Numbered from the stretch's first letter, positions 10,901-19,155 are shown. The stretch: 64,000 nucleotides of DNA from Dysgonomonas sp. Marseille-P4361 (GCF_900343125.1 NZ_OPYL01000001.1:372001-436000); one strand, 5' to 3'. The notes: generated by a model not told the origin, from the letters alone. Made by a program: numbers and translations.

Positions 10901-11216
10901 CAACAGATATCCTAGACTGACAGGTGGCGCACATTCTAACTGGACAAACATTTCAGATTTACTAGTAGAGGATGCTGATTATATAAAATTACAGAATTTG
11001 ACTTTTGGTTATGATCTGAAAACAATACTTCCAAAACTTCCATTAGCCCAGGCTCGCATATATTTTGCAGCACAAAACCTATTTACAATCACAGGCTATA
11101 AAGGAATGGATCCTGAAGTAGGATATGGATACGGCCATGATTGGGCTTCGGGTATCGATGTAGGTTTCTACCCTAGCCCTAGAACTTATATGATCGGATT
11201 CAACTTAACTTATTAA
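7995..11216 (+). CDS. SusC-like TonB-dependent outer-membrane transporter (mannan locus)
   Basis: Domain order after the signal peptide (hydrophobic LLLLLMLFPVSHAA): CarboxypepD_reg-like domain (ITGIVKDTSGEPLIGVNVLI), TonB box LDEVVVVGYG, plug domain (SIDVLKDAASAAIYGARAANGVI), and a long beta-barrel ending in an aromatic-rich C-terminus (MIGFNLTY). The frame is open from a TTG at 7926, but that codon sits inside the promoter -7 box, so ATG 7995 (1073 residues) is chosen; an internal ATG at 8022 is also possible. It imports mannan oligosaccharides across the outer membrane together with the SusD encoded 12 bp downstream. Confidence 0.93.
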   Translation: MKSINKQKTMNKMKLKGATMLLLLLMLFPVSHAAKGPEADNKLSVVQEKVITGIVKDTSGEPLIGVNVLIKGTTVGTVTDIDGAFSLKATEEPIVLVFSYVGYVTQEIKVTELGKALNITMQDNIDMLDEVVVVGYGVQKKKLVTGATIQVDGESLQSMSTGSVLGAMQSKTPGVNITQASGMPGEGFKVNIRGLGTMGDAAPLYVIDGVPGGNINNLNPSDIESIDVLKDAASAAIYGARAANGVILVTTKQGKAGKLQLSYDGYVGWQNVYKMPDMLNPFEYMNIINEARHNDGLPLYDFSKEVPVQYEALMNGTWGGANWMEEMRNKNALTQNHSINLNGGNEQSKFSLGLSYNTQEGVLGKPVAPEADRYTFRLNSDHVLLKVKDFDAIKIGESLTYSYTKKQGIGIGNQYGNDIRYAMVGNPLLPIYNSKGDFYNQDDKTADSWALHGPTANPIADMVYQRGQNQNKSYNLHANIYAEIQPIKNLRFRTSFGYKNDNSNYRQYKPTYNLSTTVKNTDDLVQQSSSMGHSWSLENTLAYALKVNMHSFDAVVGQSVEKWGRGSEMRIVNTNSNFPGSWANAWISNTTNKNSANMVLSGHPWGDGSLASFFGRVNYNLNETYMATVIMRADGSSNFARGHRWGYFPSVSAGWVVTNEKFMEPTLSIIDFLKVRASWGQNGNSNIDNFQYLSTIAFDMKNGYYWGNNKGTLVQGGYPNILANPEVTWETSEQLNIGLDMRFLNSRLGVVFDWYNKTTKDWLVMAPILDSYGTGAPFVNGGDVENKGFEVGLDWNDRVSDFSYGVNLNFSYNKNEVTRIANTEGIIHGDTDILAQGTKEMNRVQVGYPIGYFYGYKTNGLFQTQAQINEYRAAGKGVLSNAQPGDVIFVDTNGDGSITDEDKVQIGNPHPKFRMGFSMNFAYKGFDLALTATGAFGHQIAKSYRSFLDNPLQNYTTEVFERWHGEGTSNRYPRLTGGAHSNWTNISDLLVEDADYIKLQNLTFGYDLKTILPKLPLAQARIYFAAQNLFTITGYKGMDPEVGYGYGHDWASGIDVGFYPSPRTYMIGFNLTY

Positions 11217-11228
11217 ACGCTAAACAAA

Positions 11229-12932
11229 ATGAAAAAACATATATTAAAATATTTAATGATAGGAGTTGCTCTTGTTTCTATGAGCAGTTGTGAAGACTTC
11301 CTGGATTCTACAAATTATACAGAGAAAGATACAGGCAATTTCCCCACTAACATATCTGATGCTGACCAAATGCTGACTGGTATTTATTCTACGCTAAGCA
11401 TGACAGTAACAGATTGTCAACACTCACACTTCTACATGGCAGAGTTAGCTTCAGATGATAGATTTGGTGGTGGTGGCGAGAACGACCGCGACATGCAAGG
11501 ATTAGATCACTTTATGAATACTAAGGCAGACCGTTTCAGACCTTTCTGGAAAGCAAAATATACCGGAATCTACAGAGCTAACTTTGCGTTAGAGACTTTG
11601 GAACAATGCGAGGGATGGACAGATGAGAACCATAAAAACAGATACAAGGGTGAAGCCTATTTCATGAGAGCTTTGTTCTATTTTGAGTTAGCACAAATGT
11701 TTGGAGAGATTCCTCTTATTACTCATTCATTAGGAGGTAATTTCCCTAAATCTCCAGCTAGCGAAGTTTATGCATTAATAGCACAAGATTTGAAAAATGC
11801 TATTGATATGCTCCCTTCAAGTCATTACAGTGAAACAACTGCCGGACATGCGACAAAGTGGGCGGCTGAGGCTTTAATGGCAAGAGTGTTCTTATTCTAT
11901 ACCGGCTATTATAAACAAAGCACACTGCCATTACCAGAAGGGGGCAACATTTCTAAAACAGAAGTAATAAAATGGTTAGAAGACTGTATTACAAATAGCG
12001 GACATGGATTAGTAAGCGACTTTAGAAACTTGTGGCCTTACACAAATGAGTTTACAGCCAAAAACTATGAATATGTATCAAAGAACAACCTACAGTGGGA
12101 AGGTGATGGAAATAAAGAAACTGTATTTGCCATAAAATTCGGAACATCAGTAGACTGGGGTAATGACTTCCAAACAGGGTATTCAAATCAATATATGCTA
12201 CATTTTGGGTTACGTGCCGATAATGGTACAGAAAACACTTTTCCTTATGGACAAGGATGGGGTGCAGGACCAGTTAACCCTAACTTAGTTGCAGAGTGGA
12301 AAAAAGCAGAGCCTAATGACATCAGATTATTCGCTTCTGTACTTGATGTAAAACAAGAACTTCCTTCTTACAGTTATGGAGCTGACAAACAAATGGAGGA
12401 AACAGGACTTTGGCAAAAGAAATATATGCCTATTTCAGCTTATAAAGACGGCGAATTCTACGCTTCGTATGCAACACTAAAAGATGAAGCTAAAAACGAA
12501 ATGCAGTTAGCACATACACAAGACCTTGTATTAATCCGTTTCGCTGATGTATTGCTAATGCATTCTGAGCTAAAAGAAGATGCAACAAGCATGAATCTTG
12601 TTCGCAAAAGAGCAGGTCTCAAGCCGATAGGTTATTCTTTAACTGCAATTCAAAATGAAAGACGCTGGGAGTTATCTTTCGAAGGTTTAAGATATTTCGA
12701 CATCATGCGTTGGGGTATTGCAGGAGAAATGTTAGCAAAACAAGAAGGTGTAAATATTAAAAACAGAGGTATAGATACCAAGATGAGAGCTTTTGGAGGC
12801 GGATATAAAGCACGTTATGAAGCTACAGGTGGTTTTTGGGCTATTCCTGAATCTCAAATAGATCTTTCAGATGGTGTTTTAACTCAAAATAAAGGCTGGG
12901 GAACTCCTGATGTAGAATACCCAGGTTGGTAA
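11229..12932 (+). CDS. SusD-like glycan-binding lipoprotein (mannan locus)
   Basis: 567 residues. The lipobox SMSSC precedes EDFLDSTNYTEKDTGNFPTN, the standard SusD start. TPR-like helices (YKGEAYFMRALFYFELAQMFGEIPL) and the C-terminal RagB/SusD signature (RRWELSFEGLRYFDIMRWG) are clear. It should form the lid of the SusC encoded 12 bp upstream and bind mannan chains at the cell surface. The next gene, a small lipoprotein, follows after 21 bp, so all three are probably one transcript. Function by family and context; ligand inferred. Confidence 0.93.
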   Translation: MKKHILKYLMIGVALVSMSSCEDFLDSTNYTEKDTGNFPTNISDADQMLTGIYSTLSMTVTDCQHSHFYMAELASDDRFGGGGENDRDMQGLDHFMNTKADRFRPFWKAKYTGIYRANFALETLEQCEGWTDENHKNRYKGEAYFMRALFYFELAQMFGEIPLITHSLGGNFPKSPASEVYALIAQDLKNAIDMLPSSHYSETTAGHATKWAAEALMARVFLFYTGYYKQSTLPLPEGGNISKTEVIKWLEDCITNSGHGLVSDFRNLWPYTNEFTAKNYEYVSKNNLQWEGDGNKETVFAIKFGTSVDWGNDFQTGYSNQYMLHFGLRADNGTENTFPYGQGWGAGPVNPNLVAEWKKAEPNDIRLFASVLDVKQELPSYSYGADKQMEETGLWQKKYMPISAYKDGEFYASYATLKDEAKNEMQLAHTQDLVLIRFADVLLMHSELKEDATSMNLVRKRAGLKPIGYSLTAIQNERRWELSFEGLRYFDIMRWGIAGEMLAKQEGVNIKNRGIDTKMRAFGGGYKARYEATGGFWAIPESQIDLSDGVLTQNKGWGTPDVEYPGW

Positions 12933-12953
12933 TCAAATTAATTTAAGAATATA

Positions 12954-13790
12954 ATGAAAAAAATATATACATACACGATACTTGCTTTAAGCATGCTTAC
13001 TCTGTTATTTGCATGTGAACCTATCGAACCTAGAGAAAGTATGGGAGGAGAAATTGAAGCTTCACAGCTAAATGTTACAGCTACTCCTGTAATCGTTGAT
13101 GGCAAGAAGTCCAATAAAATCGCTTTGGACAATCATAGTCCGGTTCTATCCCTTTGGGACTACGGCATTGGCACTTCGGTGAAAACGACTGATACTATTT
13201 TGATGGTATCTACCGGGAATCATAATATCACTTTCACCGGAATCAATCCAAATGGAACAAGAATAGAAAAAGTATTACCCGTTGAAGTGGAAGAACTATC
13301 TTTCCCTGTACCTCCAGAATGGGCATATCTTGTTGGTGAAGGAACCAAAACATGGGTTTGGGACGAAACAGCTCCTGCTGTATGGGGTAATGGACAATAT
13401 CTGGATAGTAATGCTCCTGCATGGTGGACTTTGAAGATAGGTGATATAGATGGACAGGCAAAAGGTGAAGGTGAAGGTGCTAGTATGGAGTTCACTCTTC
13501 AAGGAGCTAAATTAACCAAATATAAGAGCGATGGAAGTGCTACTACTGGGGCGTTTAGTCTAGACATGAATACTATTGTCAAAAAAGCTGATGGAACGAT
13601 ATGGGCCAAGGGCAAGCTAATTACCAGAGGTATAGGTGTTCTATGCGGTATATCACCTAACGAAGGAGGTAAAGAAGTTTCGGAATACGATATCCTTATT
13701 CTAGATAACAAAAAAATGATACTTAGCTATCCTGAACCGGGAGCTGAGCAAGGGGGAACAGGTTGGTTCTGGGTATTTAGAGCAAAATAA
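12954..13790 (+). CDS. Putative surface glycan-binding lipoprotein
   Basis: 278 residues with a lipoprotein signal (LLFAC, Cys near residue 21). It is placed where SusE/SusF or surface glycan-binding proteins usually sit, directly after SusD. An N-terminal Ig-like segment is followed by a C-terminal domain rich in Trp and Gly (WAYLVGEGTKTWVWDE, APAWWTLKIGD, GGTGWFWVFRAK). Exposed aromatics of this sort fit carbohydrate binding. No known enzyme motif was seen. Last gene of the plus-strand transport operon, followed by a strong terminator. Binding of mannan is inferred from position only. Confidence 0.75.
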   Translation: MKKIYTYTILALSMLTLLFACEPIEPRESMGGEIEASQLNVTATPVIVDGKKSNKIALDNHSPVLSLWDYGIGTSVKTTDTILMVSTGNHNITFTGINPNGTRIEKVLPVEVEELSFPVPPEWAYLVGEGTKTWVWDETAPAVWGNGQYLDSNAPAWWTLKIGDIDGQAKGEGEGASMEFTLQGAKLTKYKSDGSATTGAFSLDMNTIVKKADGTIWAKGKLITRGIGVLCGISPNEGGKEVSEYDILILDNKKMILSYPEPGAEQGGTGWFWVFRAK

Positions 13791-13820
13791 ATAAACAGAA
13801 AAGGTTCGGTTATTAATTTT

Positions 13821-13862
13821 AAGGCATATTGGGTTTATCCCAATATGCCTTAATTATTTTTT
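13821..13862 (+). terminator. Rho-independent terminator after the mannan transport operon
   Basis: A perfect 13-bp stem (13821-13833 with 13839-13851, starting AAGGCATATTGGG) with a 5-nt loop, followed by a T-rich tract. It lies 31 bp after the lipoprotein stop and 21 bp before the convergent AraC gene's stop codon, and could serve both. Confidence 0.85.
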
Positions 13863-13882
13863 CGAAAATATAGGAATATAGT

Positions 13883-14761
13883 CTAGATAAGAATACGTTT
13901 TTTCTGATAATTCTCTCTAAATTCGGATGGTGTCACTTTTTTATTCTCCTTAAATAAACGATTAAAGTTAGATACATTATTGTATCCGCATTTATAGCAA
14001 ATTTCGGCTACCGACATCGTTGTATTAACCAACAGCAAACTGGCATGTCCTAGCCTTATATCTATCAAATATTTCGAAAAGGTCTTACCGGTACTTAGTT
14101 TAAAAAAACGACTAAAAGCGGCAGGCGCCATACCTATAATATCTGTAACATCCTCTAGTTTTATTTCTTCCGAAAAATGCTTATTTACATATTCCTTTAC
14201 TTTAGCAATTCTTCGGCTATCAGATTGTAGATCAGTTTTTGCAAACGAAGATGTAGCCAAAGTAGAGGAAAAATCACTAAATAAAGACAATTCATGAAGG
14301 ATAGTCAGCAAATCTATAACCGCATAAAAACCTTCTTGGCTTGCCAATGTATCTAGCTTAGCATAAACTTTCATTATGGCTTCCATCGGAAAACAAAGTC
14401 CTTTTTTCCCCATCTCCAGCATATGTCTGATAGAACCAAATTGACTTTTATGAATAAAGTTGTTGAAAAACAATTCATGAGAAAACTGTATTGTTATTTC
14501 CCTTATGCTCTTAGACTTGCATTCTTGTTGAATCCATCCATGCTCTAGTGTTCCATTTGCAATTAACACAAGATCATATTCACCGATAACCTCTACCGAG
14601 TCACCGACAATCCGTTGTACTCCAGATGCATTTTTAACGAAATTGAGTTCGTATTCACTATGGCAATGAATAGGATAAGTAAATTCAGATTTTTTTCTAT
14701 CTGCTATGTAGAAACAGTCTTTATCAGACAAAGGTGTAACTTCTGTTAATATGGAATTCAT
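13883..14761 (-). CDS. AraC-family transcriptional regulator
   Basis: 292 residues. The N-terminal half is cupin-like (FTYPIHCHSEYELNFVKNASG, typical of AraC sensor domains). The C-terminal double helix-turn-helix is complete: a first HTH near EEIKLEDVTDIIGMAPAAFSRFFKLSTG and the second with the signature NTTMSVAEICYKCGYNNVSNFNRLFKENKKVTP (spanning roughly residues 240-275). It is convergent with the SusCD operon and is the only regulator in the mannan locus, so it probably controls it in place of a hybrid two-component sensor. The inducer is unknown. Confidence 0.88.
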   Translation of the reverse strand: MNSILTEVTPLSDKDCFYIADRKKSEFTYPIHCHSEYELNFVKNASGVQRIVGDSVEVIGEYDLVLIANGTLEHGWIQQECKSKSIREITIQFSHELFFNNFIHKSQFGSIRHMLEMGKKGLCFPMEAIMKVYAKLDTLASQEGFYAVIDLLTILHELSLFSDFSSTLATSSFAKTDLQSDSRRIAKVKEYVNKHFSEEIKLEDVTDIIGMAPAAFSRFFKLSTGKTFSKYLIDIRLGHASLLLVNTTMSVAEICYKCGYNNVSNFNRLFKENKKVTPSEFRENYQKKRILI

Positions 14762-15076
14762 GCATTATATACTTGGTTAAACATCAATACGTCCAAATAT
14801 AATGAAATTGATTGATTCATAGACGTCCTCATTTTGTTAAAAGTTTATTCTCCCTATAAGAATTAACATAACAATTCATTTTCATAAAGAACTCAGATAT
14901 ATTAATTTATCTAGCATAAGTATAAATCGCCATATTGTAATGATAAGAATTAATAGAATAGTTGTAGATTATCTATGATTACCGGATTTATCTTTTGAGT
15001 AGTGGTCGTATTTTATAACTATCCATTTTATACTCTGTTTGTAATATTCATAATTCAGTATCGAATAATCATTCTG
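14762..15076. other. Gene-free junction between the mannan locus and the mobile region
   Basis: 315 bp of AT-rich sequence with no supported gene. CAAATATA at 14794-14801 reads TATATTTG on the minus strand and may be the -7 box of the AraC gene. The left edge of the mobile element probably lies here, since mobilisation genes begin at 15077, but no attachment-site repeat could be matched to the right side. Confidence 0.5.
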
Positions 15077-15508
15077 CTATTTCATACAAAACACAGTGAG
15101 CAGAAGCACTAACAGACTAAGCAAAGCTATAACGAATGATGTTTTTCTAACCTTGAATAATTTGAAGTTAAAATAAGCATCTTTGCTAACTACTTTTTGT
15201 TCGACAGCTTCCTTTTGCTGTTTTCTTATTCGAATAACTACATTGAAAATCTTTCTGATAGTCTCATCAGAAGTTGTAATATTCTCATTAATTGCTTTGT
15301 AGTTACTGTCGCCATGCTTGCCCAATAAATAGCCTTGCTGCTTAATTTTAGCGATTATGTCATCTTTGATATTACATAAATCGGAGCTATTCTCTTCCTG
15401 ATTTGTATTTGTAATTTGCGTTTTCTGCTCGGCAGATAATCTATCTAGTTGTTCGCTTATCTCTGACAGTTTCTCCCAAAGGGCATCGTTTGATACTGTT
15501 TTAGCCAT
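15077..15508 (-). CDS. Small coiled-coil, C-terminal membrane-anchored protein of the mobilisation operon
   Basis: 143 residues. The N-terminal two thirds is polar and likely helical (ALWEKLSEISEQLDRLSAEQ), and the C-terminus is a single membrane span (SFVIALLSLLVLLLTVF). No catalytic motif. It lies 34 bp downstream of the relaxase gene on the same strand, a place often held by accessory mobilisation proteins in Bacteroides elements. A role in tethering the relaxosome to the membrane is only a guess. Not assigned to a named family. Confidence 0.6.
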   Translation of the reverse strand: MAKTVSNDALWEKLSEISEQLDRLSAEQKTQITNTNQEENSSDLCNIKDDIIAKIKQQGYLLGKHGDSNYKAINENITTSDETIRKIFNVVIRIRKQQKEAVEQKVVSKDAYFNFKLFKVRKTSFVIALLSLLVLLLTVFCMK

Positions 15509-15542
15509 AATTAGTCTTTGTTTTAAGGGTTATTATTCGATT

Positions 15543-16466
15543 TTAGAGACCAAAGCCCCTGCGTTTTTTCTTCTTAATACTTTGCCGTTTATTTTCTTCA
15601 TACTCCATTCTTTCTTTGAAGGCTTCCTCCTGAACATCGTCGCCATGCTGCTCAAAGGCGGTAACAGATGCTACTTGCTCCAATACCGAACTTGATTGTT
15701 GGAGCTGTACTTTCTTTTGAGGAGTGAAGCTTATATTCTGAGATTTACTATCTATTTGATTCCTGAGTTTCGAATAACTAAATTTTCTATCCATCTCCGA
15801 GCCCTTGAAGGAATAATCTCCTTTCTTGAAAGATATACCTTGGACTTCTTCTGTTTGACCTTTCATTTTGTATTGGATAGATATATCTTGTAGATTTATA
15901 ATATGCTCAAATTGTTCCCAATCTTTAGTCATCAGCAGAGTCGTTTTTATGGCATGGTATATTTCATGCTTGGTGTGTTCTGCTCCTTTGAGCTGCTGTA
16001 CATTGACATTCTCTTTACCCTGCCCGTAAGTTAGGTTATACTTATCCTTTAACTGTTTACAGACCTTCTCGTTTCGGTAACGGTCATTCTTGTCGGAGAT
16101 GGTTTTACCATCATTATCTACCCGATTAAATACGATATGGCAGTGAGGATGATTCGTGTTGCTGTGTCTTACTACAATGTATTGCGTATTATCTATCCCC
16201 ATCAGCTTCATATATTCTTTAGCCAGTTGCCCCATAAAATGGTCTGTCATGCGTTCTTTGTCTTCGGGAGAGAATGCCAATGGGATATGCCCTACACATT
16301 TTGATAGCTTCGGATTCAGGAGACTCTGCATATAAAAACTGTTGATGATGGATTCTGTATCTGTTTCTAATACTCCTTCCGTAGCTAAGACCTTTGTGTC
16401 TTTAGCTTCCATCACATAAGAAATACATCCCTTAAAGCTTTTTCCTTTTACTATTTTTCCAATCAT
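15543..16466 (-). CDS. Relaxase/mobilisation nuclease (MobB-type, MOBP-like)
   Basis: 307 residues. The relaxase domain fills the N-terminal half: MIGKIVKGKSFKGCISYVM at the start, GHIPLAFSPED in the middle, and the metal-binding histidine motif HSNTNHPHCHIVFNRVDNDG (HxH near residue 127). Such enzymes nick one strand at oriT and stay bound to the 5' end during conjugative transfer. The C-terminal third is low complexity and basic (KRQSIKKKKRRGFGL). Its start overlaps the end of the upstream accessory gene by 35 bp, so the two are translationally linked. Neighbours on both sides are mobilisation genes. Confidence 0.88.
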   Translation of the reverse strand: MIGKIVKGKSFKGCISYVMEAKDTKVLATEGVLETDTESIINSFYMQSLLNPKLSKCVGHIPLAFSPEDKERMTDHFMGQLAKEYMKLMGIDNTQYIVVRHSNTNHPHCHIVFNRVDNDGKTISDKNDRYRNEKVCKQLKDKYNLTYGQGKENVNVQQLKGAEHTKHEIYHAIKTTLLMTKDWEQFEHIINLQDISIQYKMKGQTEEVQGISFKKGDYSFKGSEMDRKFSYSKLRNQIDSKSQNISFTPQKKVQLQQSSSVLEQVASVTAFEQHGDDVQEEAFKERMEYEENKRQSIKKKKRRGFGL

Positions 16467-16821
16467 CCGACAACATATTAATGATATTCAGTATCTCGTT
16501 AAGTATAATTTCTGCCTCTTTTTCCAAGCGTTTTGTATTTAAGAACTTGGCTATTCTGGTCAACTGATTCAGGTTGTTTCCCATCTTGGAAAGACTTCGA
16601 AGTACATCCAACTCTTCTCTTTTGAGCGGTTCTTTGATTATACTCTCCAGAATCGCATCATGACAATAGATACTAAGGGGCAGACCTGCCTGCTTTGCCC
16701 GAAACTTAATGGTATAGAGTTCAGGCTCAGAGAAGCAAACCCCAATGGCTTTGCTCTTCCGAGTGAGGGAACTCTTCTTTGGTCGTCCGCCTTTCTTTTT
16801 ATCTTGATTATCCTGAATCAA
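16432..16821 (-). CDS. Relaxosome accessory protein (MobA/MobC-type ribbon-helix-helix)
   Basis: 129 residues. It opens with a basic tract (KKKGGRPKKSSLTRKSK), then a ribbon-helix-helix-like segment (KAIGVCFSEPELYTIKFRAKQAG) and LRSLSKMGNNLNQLTRIAKF, the usual core of plasmid mobilisation relaxosome proteins. These bind oriT and help the relaxase nick. Immediately upstream (16861-16977) is an array of hairpins that looks like oriT. It overlaps the relaxase gene by 35 bp. Confidence 0.8.
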   Translation of the reverse strand: MIQDNQDKKKGGRPKKSSLTRKSKAIGVCFSEPELYTIKFRAKQAGLPLSIYCHDAILESIIKEPLKREELDVLRSLSKMGNNLNQLTRIAKFLNTKRLEKEAEIILNEILNIINMLSDDWKNSKRKKL

Positions 16822-16860
16822 AATGGTTAATTATTTTTAGACTATATCAAATAATTCCGT

Positions 16861-16977
16861 GTGCCGGGAAGCACCAACCAGCGGGAAGGGCTTCTTTATC
16901 TTTGGCGATCAGCCAAAGCGAGGGTTTTCATGCAATGAAAACATAACCTCGCTCCGCTATCCGAACATGAAATGTTC
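16861..16977. other. Candidate oriT (hairpin array) of the first mobilisation module
   Basis: Four inverted repeats are packed into 117 bp just upstream of the relaxosome gene: GTGC/GCAC (16861-16874), CTTTGGC/GCCAAAG (16900-16918), a long arm GCGAGG plus GTTTTCAT pairing with ATGAAAAC and CCTCGC (16918-16952), and GAACAT/ATGTTC (16963-16977). Relaxases of this kind act on such structures near their own genes. The nick site itself was not identified. Confidence 0.5.
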
Positions 16978-17040
16978 CAATCGAAAAGTAAGTCGTTAAA
17001 CAGTACACAGACTTACTATACAAATGACAGAAGCTAAACT

Positions 17041-17592
17041 TTACAGCTTCTTCCAACTATCAATATCCTCTCGGTAGATTTCCAGATGATGTCGGGCAAG
17101 ATTCTCGACAAAGCCCGATACGCTCATTCTGCGCCCTCCAAGCTTACGAACTATCTCATCCAGCCTGTCCCGTACTTCACGACTGACAAATACAGGTTTA
17201 CGATCCTCCAACCTTGGCACAACGAGAAAAGTTTGTCTGTATTCCTCCAACGACTCCTTGCGTTGCTTGCCACTGACTCGCTTGGATATAGTAGAACTTG
17301 TAGTCTGATTGATTTCTGTTGAATCTGTTTGCATACTAGCTGCTGTATCTGTATCATTATGAGATAGTGTAATTTTATCTGTATTAATACTATACTCATA
17401 TTCCTTTCCATCTTCTCTTCGAATATCAATCTTTGGTCTGGTCTTATCAACAACTTTTTGGGGAAACATCTTCTGAAGTTCAGCATCCATCTCTTCATGG
17501 GTAAGCTTCACTGGTTTTGCTTTTTTTGATTCGGGCAACCAACTTTGTGGTATTGGATCTTTTTCATTTTCTGCTGTTTGTTTACTGCTCAT
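17041..17592 (-). CDS. DUF3408-family conjugative element protein
   Basis: 183 residues. The C-terminal domain (KPVFVSREVRDRLDEIVRKLGGRRMSVSGFVENLARHHLE) is the DUF3408 region found in Bacteroides conjugative and mobilisable elements. It has a ribbon-helix-helix look and probably binds DNA. The N-terminal 100 residues are polar and low in complexity. Located 219 bp upstream of the relaxosome gene across the oriT candidate, same strand. A part in transfer or partition is likely but unproven. Confidence 0.75.
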   Translation of the reverse strand: MSSKQTAENEKDPIPQSWLPESKKAKPVKLTHEEMDAELQKMFPQKVVDKTRPKIDIRREDGKEYEYSINTDKITLSHNDTDTAASMQTDSTEINQTTSSTISKRVSGKQRKESLEEYRQTFLVVPRLEDRKPVFVSREVRDRLDEIVRKLGGRRMSVSGFVENLARHHLEIYREDIDSWKKL

Positions 17593-18149
17593 AATACACT
17601 GAATTTAAAAAGTAAATAGACTGGCTCTGGTATCTATTGTGAGCCGATTATTGCCTGCAAACAAACAATTATTAATCAGGATAGTGTACGAAGTGGAGTC
17701 TTAGGATATATTCTGTTCTGTTTTTCTACTGTAGTTATTACACCAATGGTGCAGACTACACCGATTTGCGTATCTGAGTTAGCAGTGAATAATCAATGAG
17801 CTTTAGTCATTGGAACTTTGCAGCAAATACGACATAGAAAGCAAAGTGATGACAGTTAACTAGTGGAGGCTATCGTTCTCACAAAAACAGTTTTAATTTG
17901 AAGTAAATTCAGCAAGGTATCAACGCCACTCACTGCCAGACCGAAGCCACAAGCTGCCACAGGACAGTAAATCCATTGAGCTATGGATTATTCTATTTTA
18001 CTTGCAGGGCAGAAAGGTGAAAGTTGCACCGAAAAGATGTTCAGGCAGCAGAAAGAGATTGCGGATAACAGCATAAGGATTCAAGTCCTTTCAAGGTAGA
18101 AAACGACACCTTATTTTTGAAGCAGAAAAATAATAACTAAAAATAGATA
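17593..18149. other. 557-bp gene-free region upstream of divergent mobile-element genes
   Basis: No gene is supported on either strand. Small inverted repeats occur (CAATGA/TCATTG near 17795 and AAGGA/TCCTT at 18075-18090). It separates the DUF3408 gene (minus) from the first HTH gene (plus), so it must hold both promoters. Confidence 0.4.
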
Positions 18150-18485
18150 ATGATGGAAACGAAATTTGACGAATACCAGATTGTCAATATTGAAGCCAAA
18201 ACCTTTGAAGCGATGCTCTCGAAGTTTGAAAGTTTCGCCAAGAGAATGGAAACCCTTTGTCATCTACATGGCGACAAGGATATCAGCGAGTGGATGGATA
18301 ATCAGGATGTGTGCCAGCTACTGAATATATCTCCCAGAACGCTGCAAACACTTCGGGATAATGGAACACTGGCGTTCAGCCGCATCAGTCATAAAATTTA
18401 CTACAAGCCCGAAGATGTAAAGAAGATGATTCCGATAGTGGAAGATAAACGCAAGCAGGCGAAGTATAAAGGAAAACAAATATAA
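18150..18485 (+). CDS. Excisionase-like helix-turn-helix protein
   Basis: 111 residues. The C-terminal half is a MerR/excisionase-type winged HTH: WMDNQDVCQLLNISPRTLQTLRDNGTLAFSRI followed by KIYYKPEDVKKMI. The N-terminus is helical. Proteins of this sort in Bacteroides elements act as directionality factors for the integrase or as local regulators. The next gene starts 2 bp after its stop, and a second HTH of the same type follows at 18808, so the trio forms a small operon divergent from the mobilisation genes. Confidence 0.78.
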   Translation: MMETKFDEYQIVNIEAKTFEAMLSKFESFAKRMETLCHLHGDKDISEWMDNQDVCQLLNISPRTLQTLRDNGTLAFSRISHKIYYKPEDVKKMIPIVEDKRKQAKYKGKQI

Positions 18486-18487
18486 AT

Positions 18488-18781
18488 ATGGAAGAAGTAC
18501 ACCAATCGAGTCTACAATTCCTATCCTCCTGTTTAGGCGGATGGGAAAGTGTAAACGGCAATCCAGATATCTATATCTTTCAGGGCTATGATGGAAATTA
18601 CTACCTGCTTGCTTACAGCTATGACAGGGAATCGCAGCGGGGCAGTTTCTCCTGTTACGATATCGATTTTGACGAAGAAGGCTGTTATATCCGAATGGGA
18701 ATCAAACAGTATTATCTCTCGGAAGAGAAACAGCCTTACGGATTATACATCGGAGTTTGGGGCAGTTATATGAGAAACTAA
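18488..18781 (+). CDS. DUF3876-like small hypothetical protein
   Basis: 97 residues, acidic and aromatic-rich (GGWESVNGNPDIYIFQGYDGNYYLLAYSYD, written here only as its span near residues 18-47). No signal peptide, membrane span or catalytic motif. Small proteins resembling DUF3876 are common between paired excisionase-like genes in Bacteroides mobile elements, which is exactly the position here: 2 bp after one HTH gene and 26 bp before the next. Function unknown; the family name is from memory. Confidence 0.55.
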   Translation: MEEVHQSSLQFLSSCLGGWESVNGNPDIYIFQGYDGNYYLLAYSYDRESQRGSFSCYDIDFDEEGCYIRMGIKQYYLSEEKQPYGLYIGVWGSYMRN

Positions 18782-18807
18782 ACAATCAATTATAAACTAA
18801 ATGAGCT

Positions 18808-19107
18808 ATGAGTAACCAACTAATTACAAAAGACAACAACGAAAGGGTTAAATCCTTTTTTGTTTCACTGGATCGGCTTTCTTCACTGATGGAGCGTTTG
18901 TTCGCTCCCCGAAAGCCGACACTGGATGGCGAGAGTTTTTATACGGACGAAGAGTTGTCGAAAAAACTAAAAATTAGTCGCAGGAGTTTACAGGATTATC
19001 GCAACGAGGGACGCATTCCTTATATCAAATTGGGAGGAAAGATACTCTACCGTTCTTCTGATATCGAAAAGCTGCTCGAAGAGGGTTATCAGGACAAATT
19101 TAGGTGA
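18808..19107 (+). CDS. Second excisionase-like helix-turn-helix protein
   Basis: 99 residues with the core SFYTDEELSKKLKISRRSLQDYRNEGRIPYIKLGGKILYRSSDIEKLL, a winged HTH of the excisionase type (residues about 47-93; motif quoted in part: ISRRSLQDYRNEGRIPYIKL). It resembles the protein at 18150 in layout but is more basic. Likely partner of the tandem integrases downstream. Last gene of the plus-strand trio. Confidence 0.76.
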   Translation: MSNQLITKDNNERVKSFFVSLDRLSSLMERLFAPRKPTLDGESFYTDEELSKKLKISRRSLQDYRNEGRIPYIKLGGKILYRSSDIEKLLEEGYQDKFR

Positions 19108-19155
19108 TGCCACAAGATAAAAAGTCATTACACGTAAAAGTTATTATCGGACAAG

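Noticed and set aside
13220-13711. Several minus-strand reading frames opposite the surface lipoprotein gene.
   Set aside because: They lie fully within a well-supported plus-strand gene and show no domain, signal or composition of a real protein.
18075-18090. T-arm-like AAGGA-TTCAAGT-CCTT that could be a tRNA end used as an attachment site.
   Set aside because: No D arm, anticodon arm or acceptor stem could be built around it.
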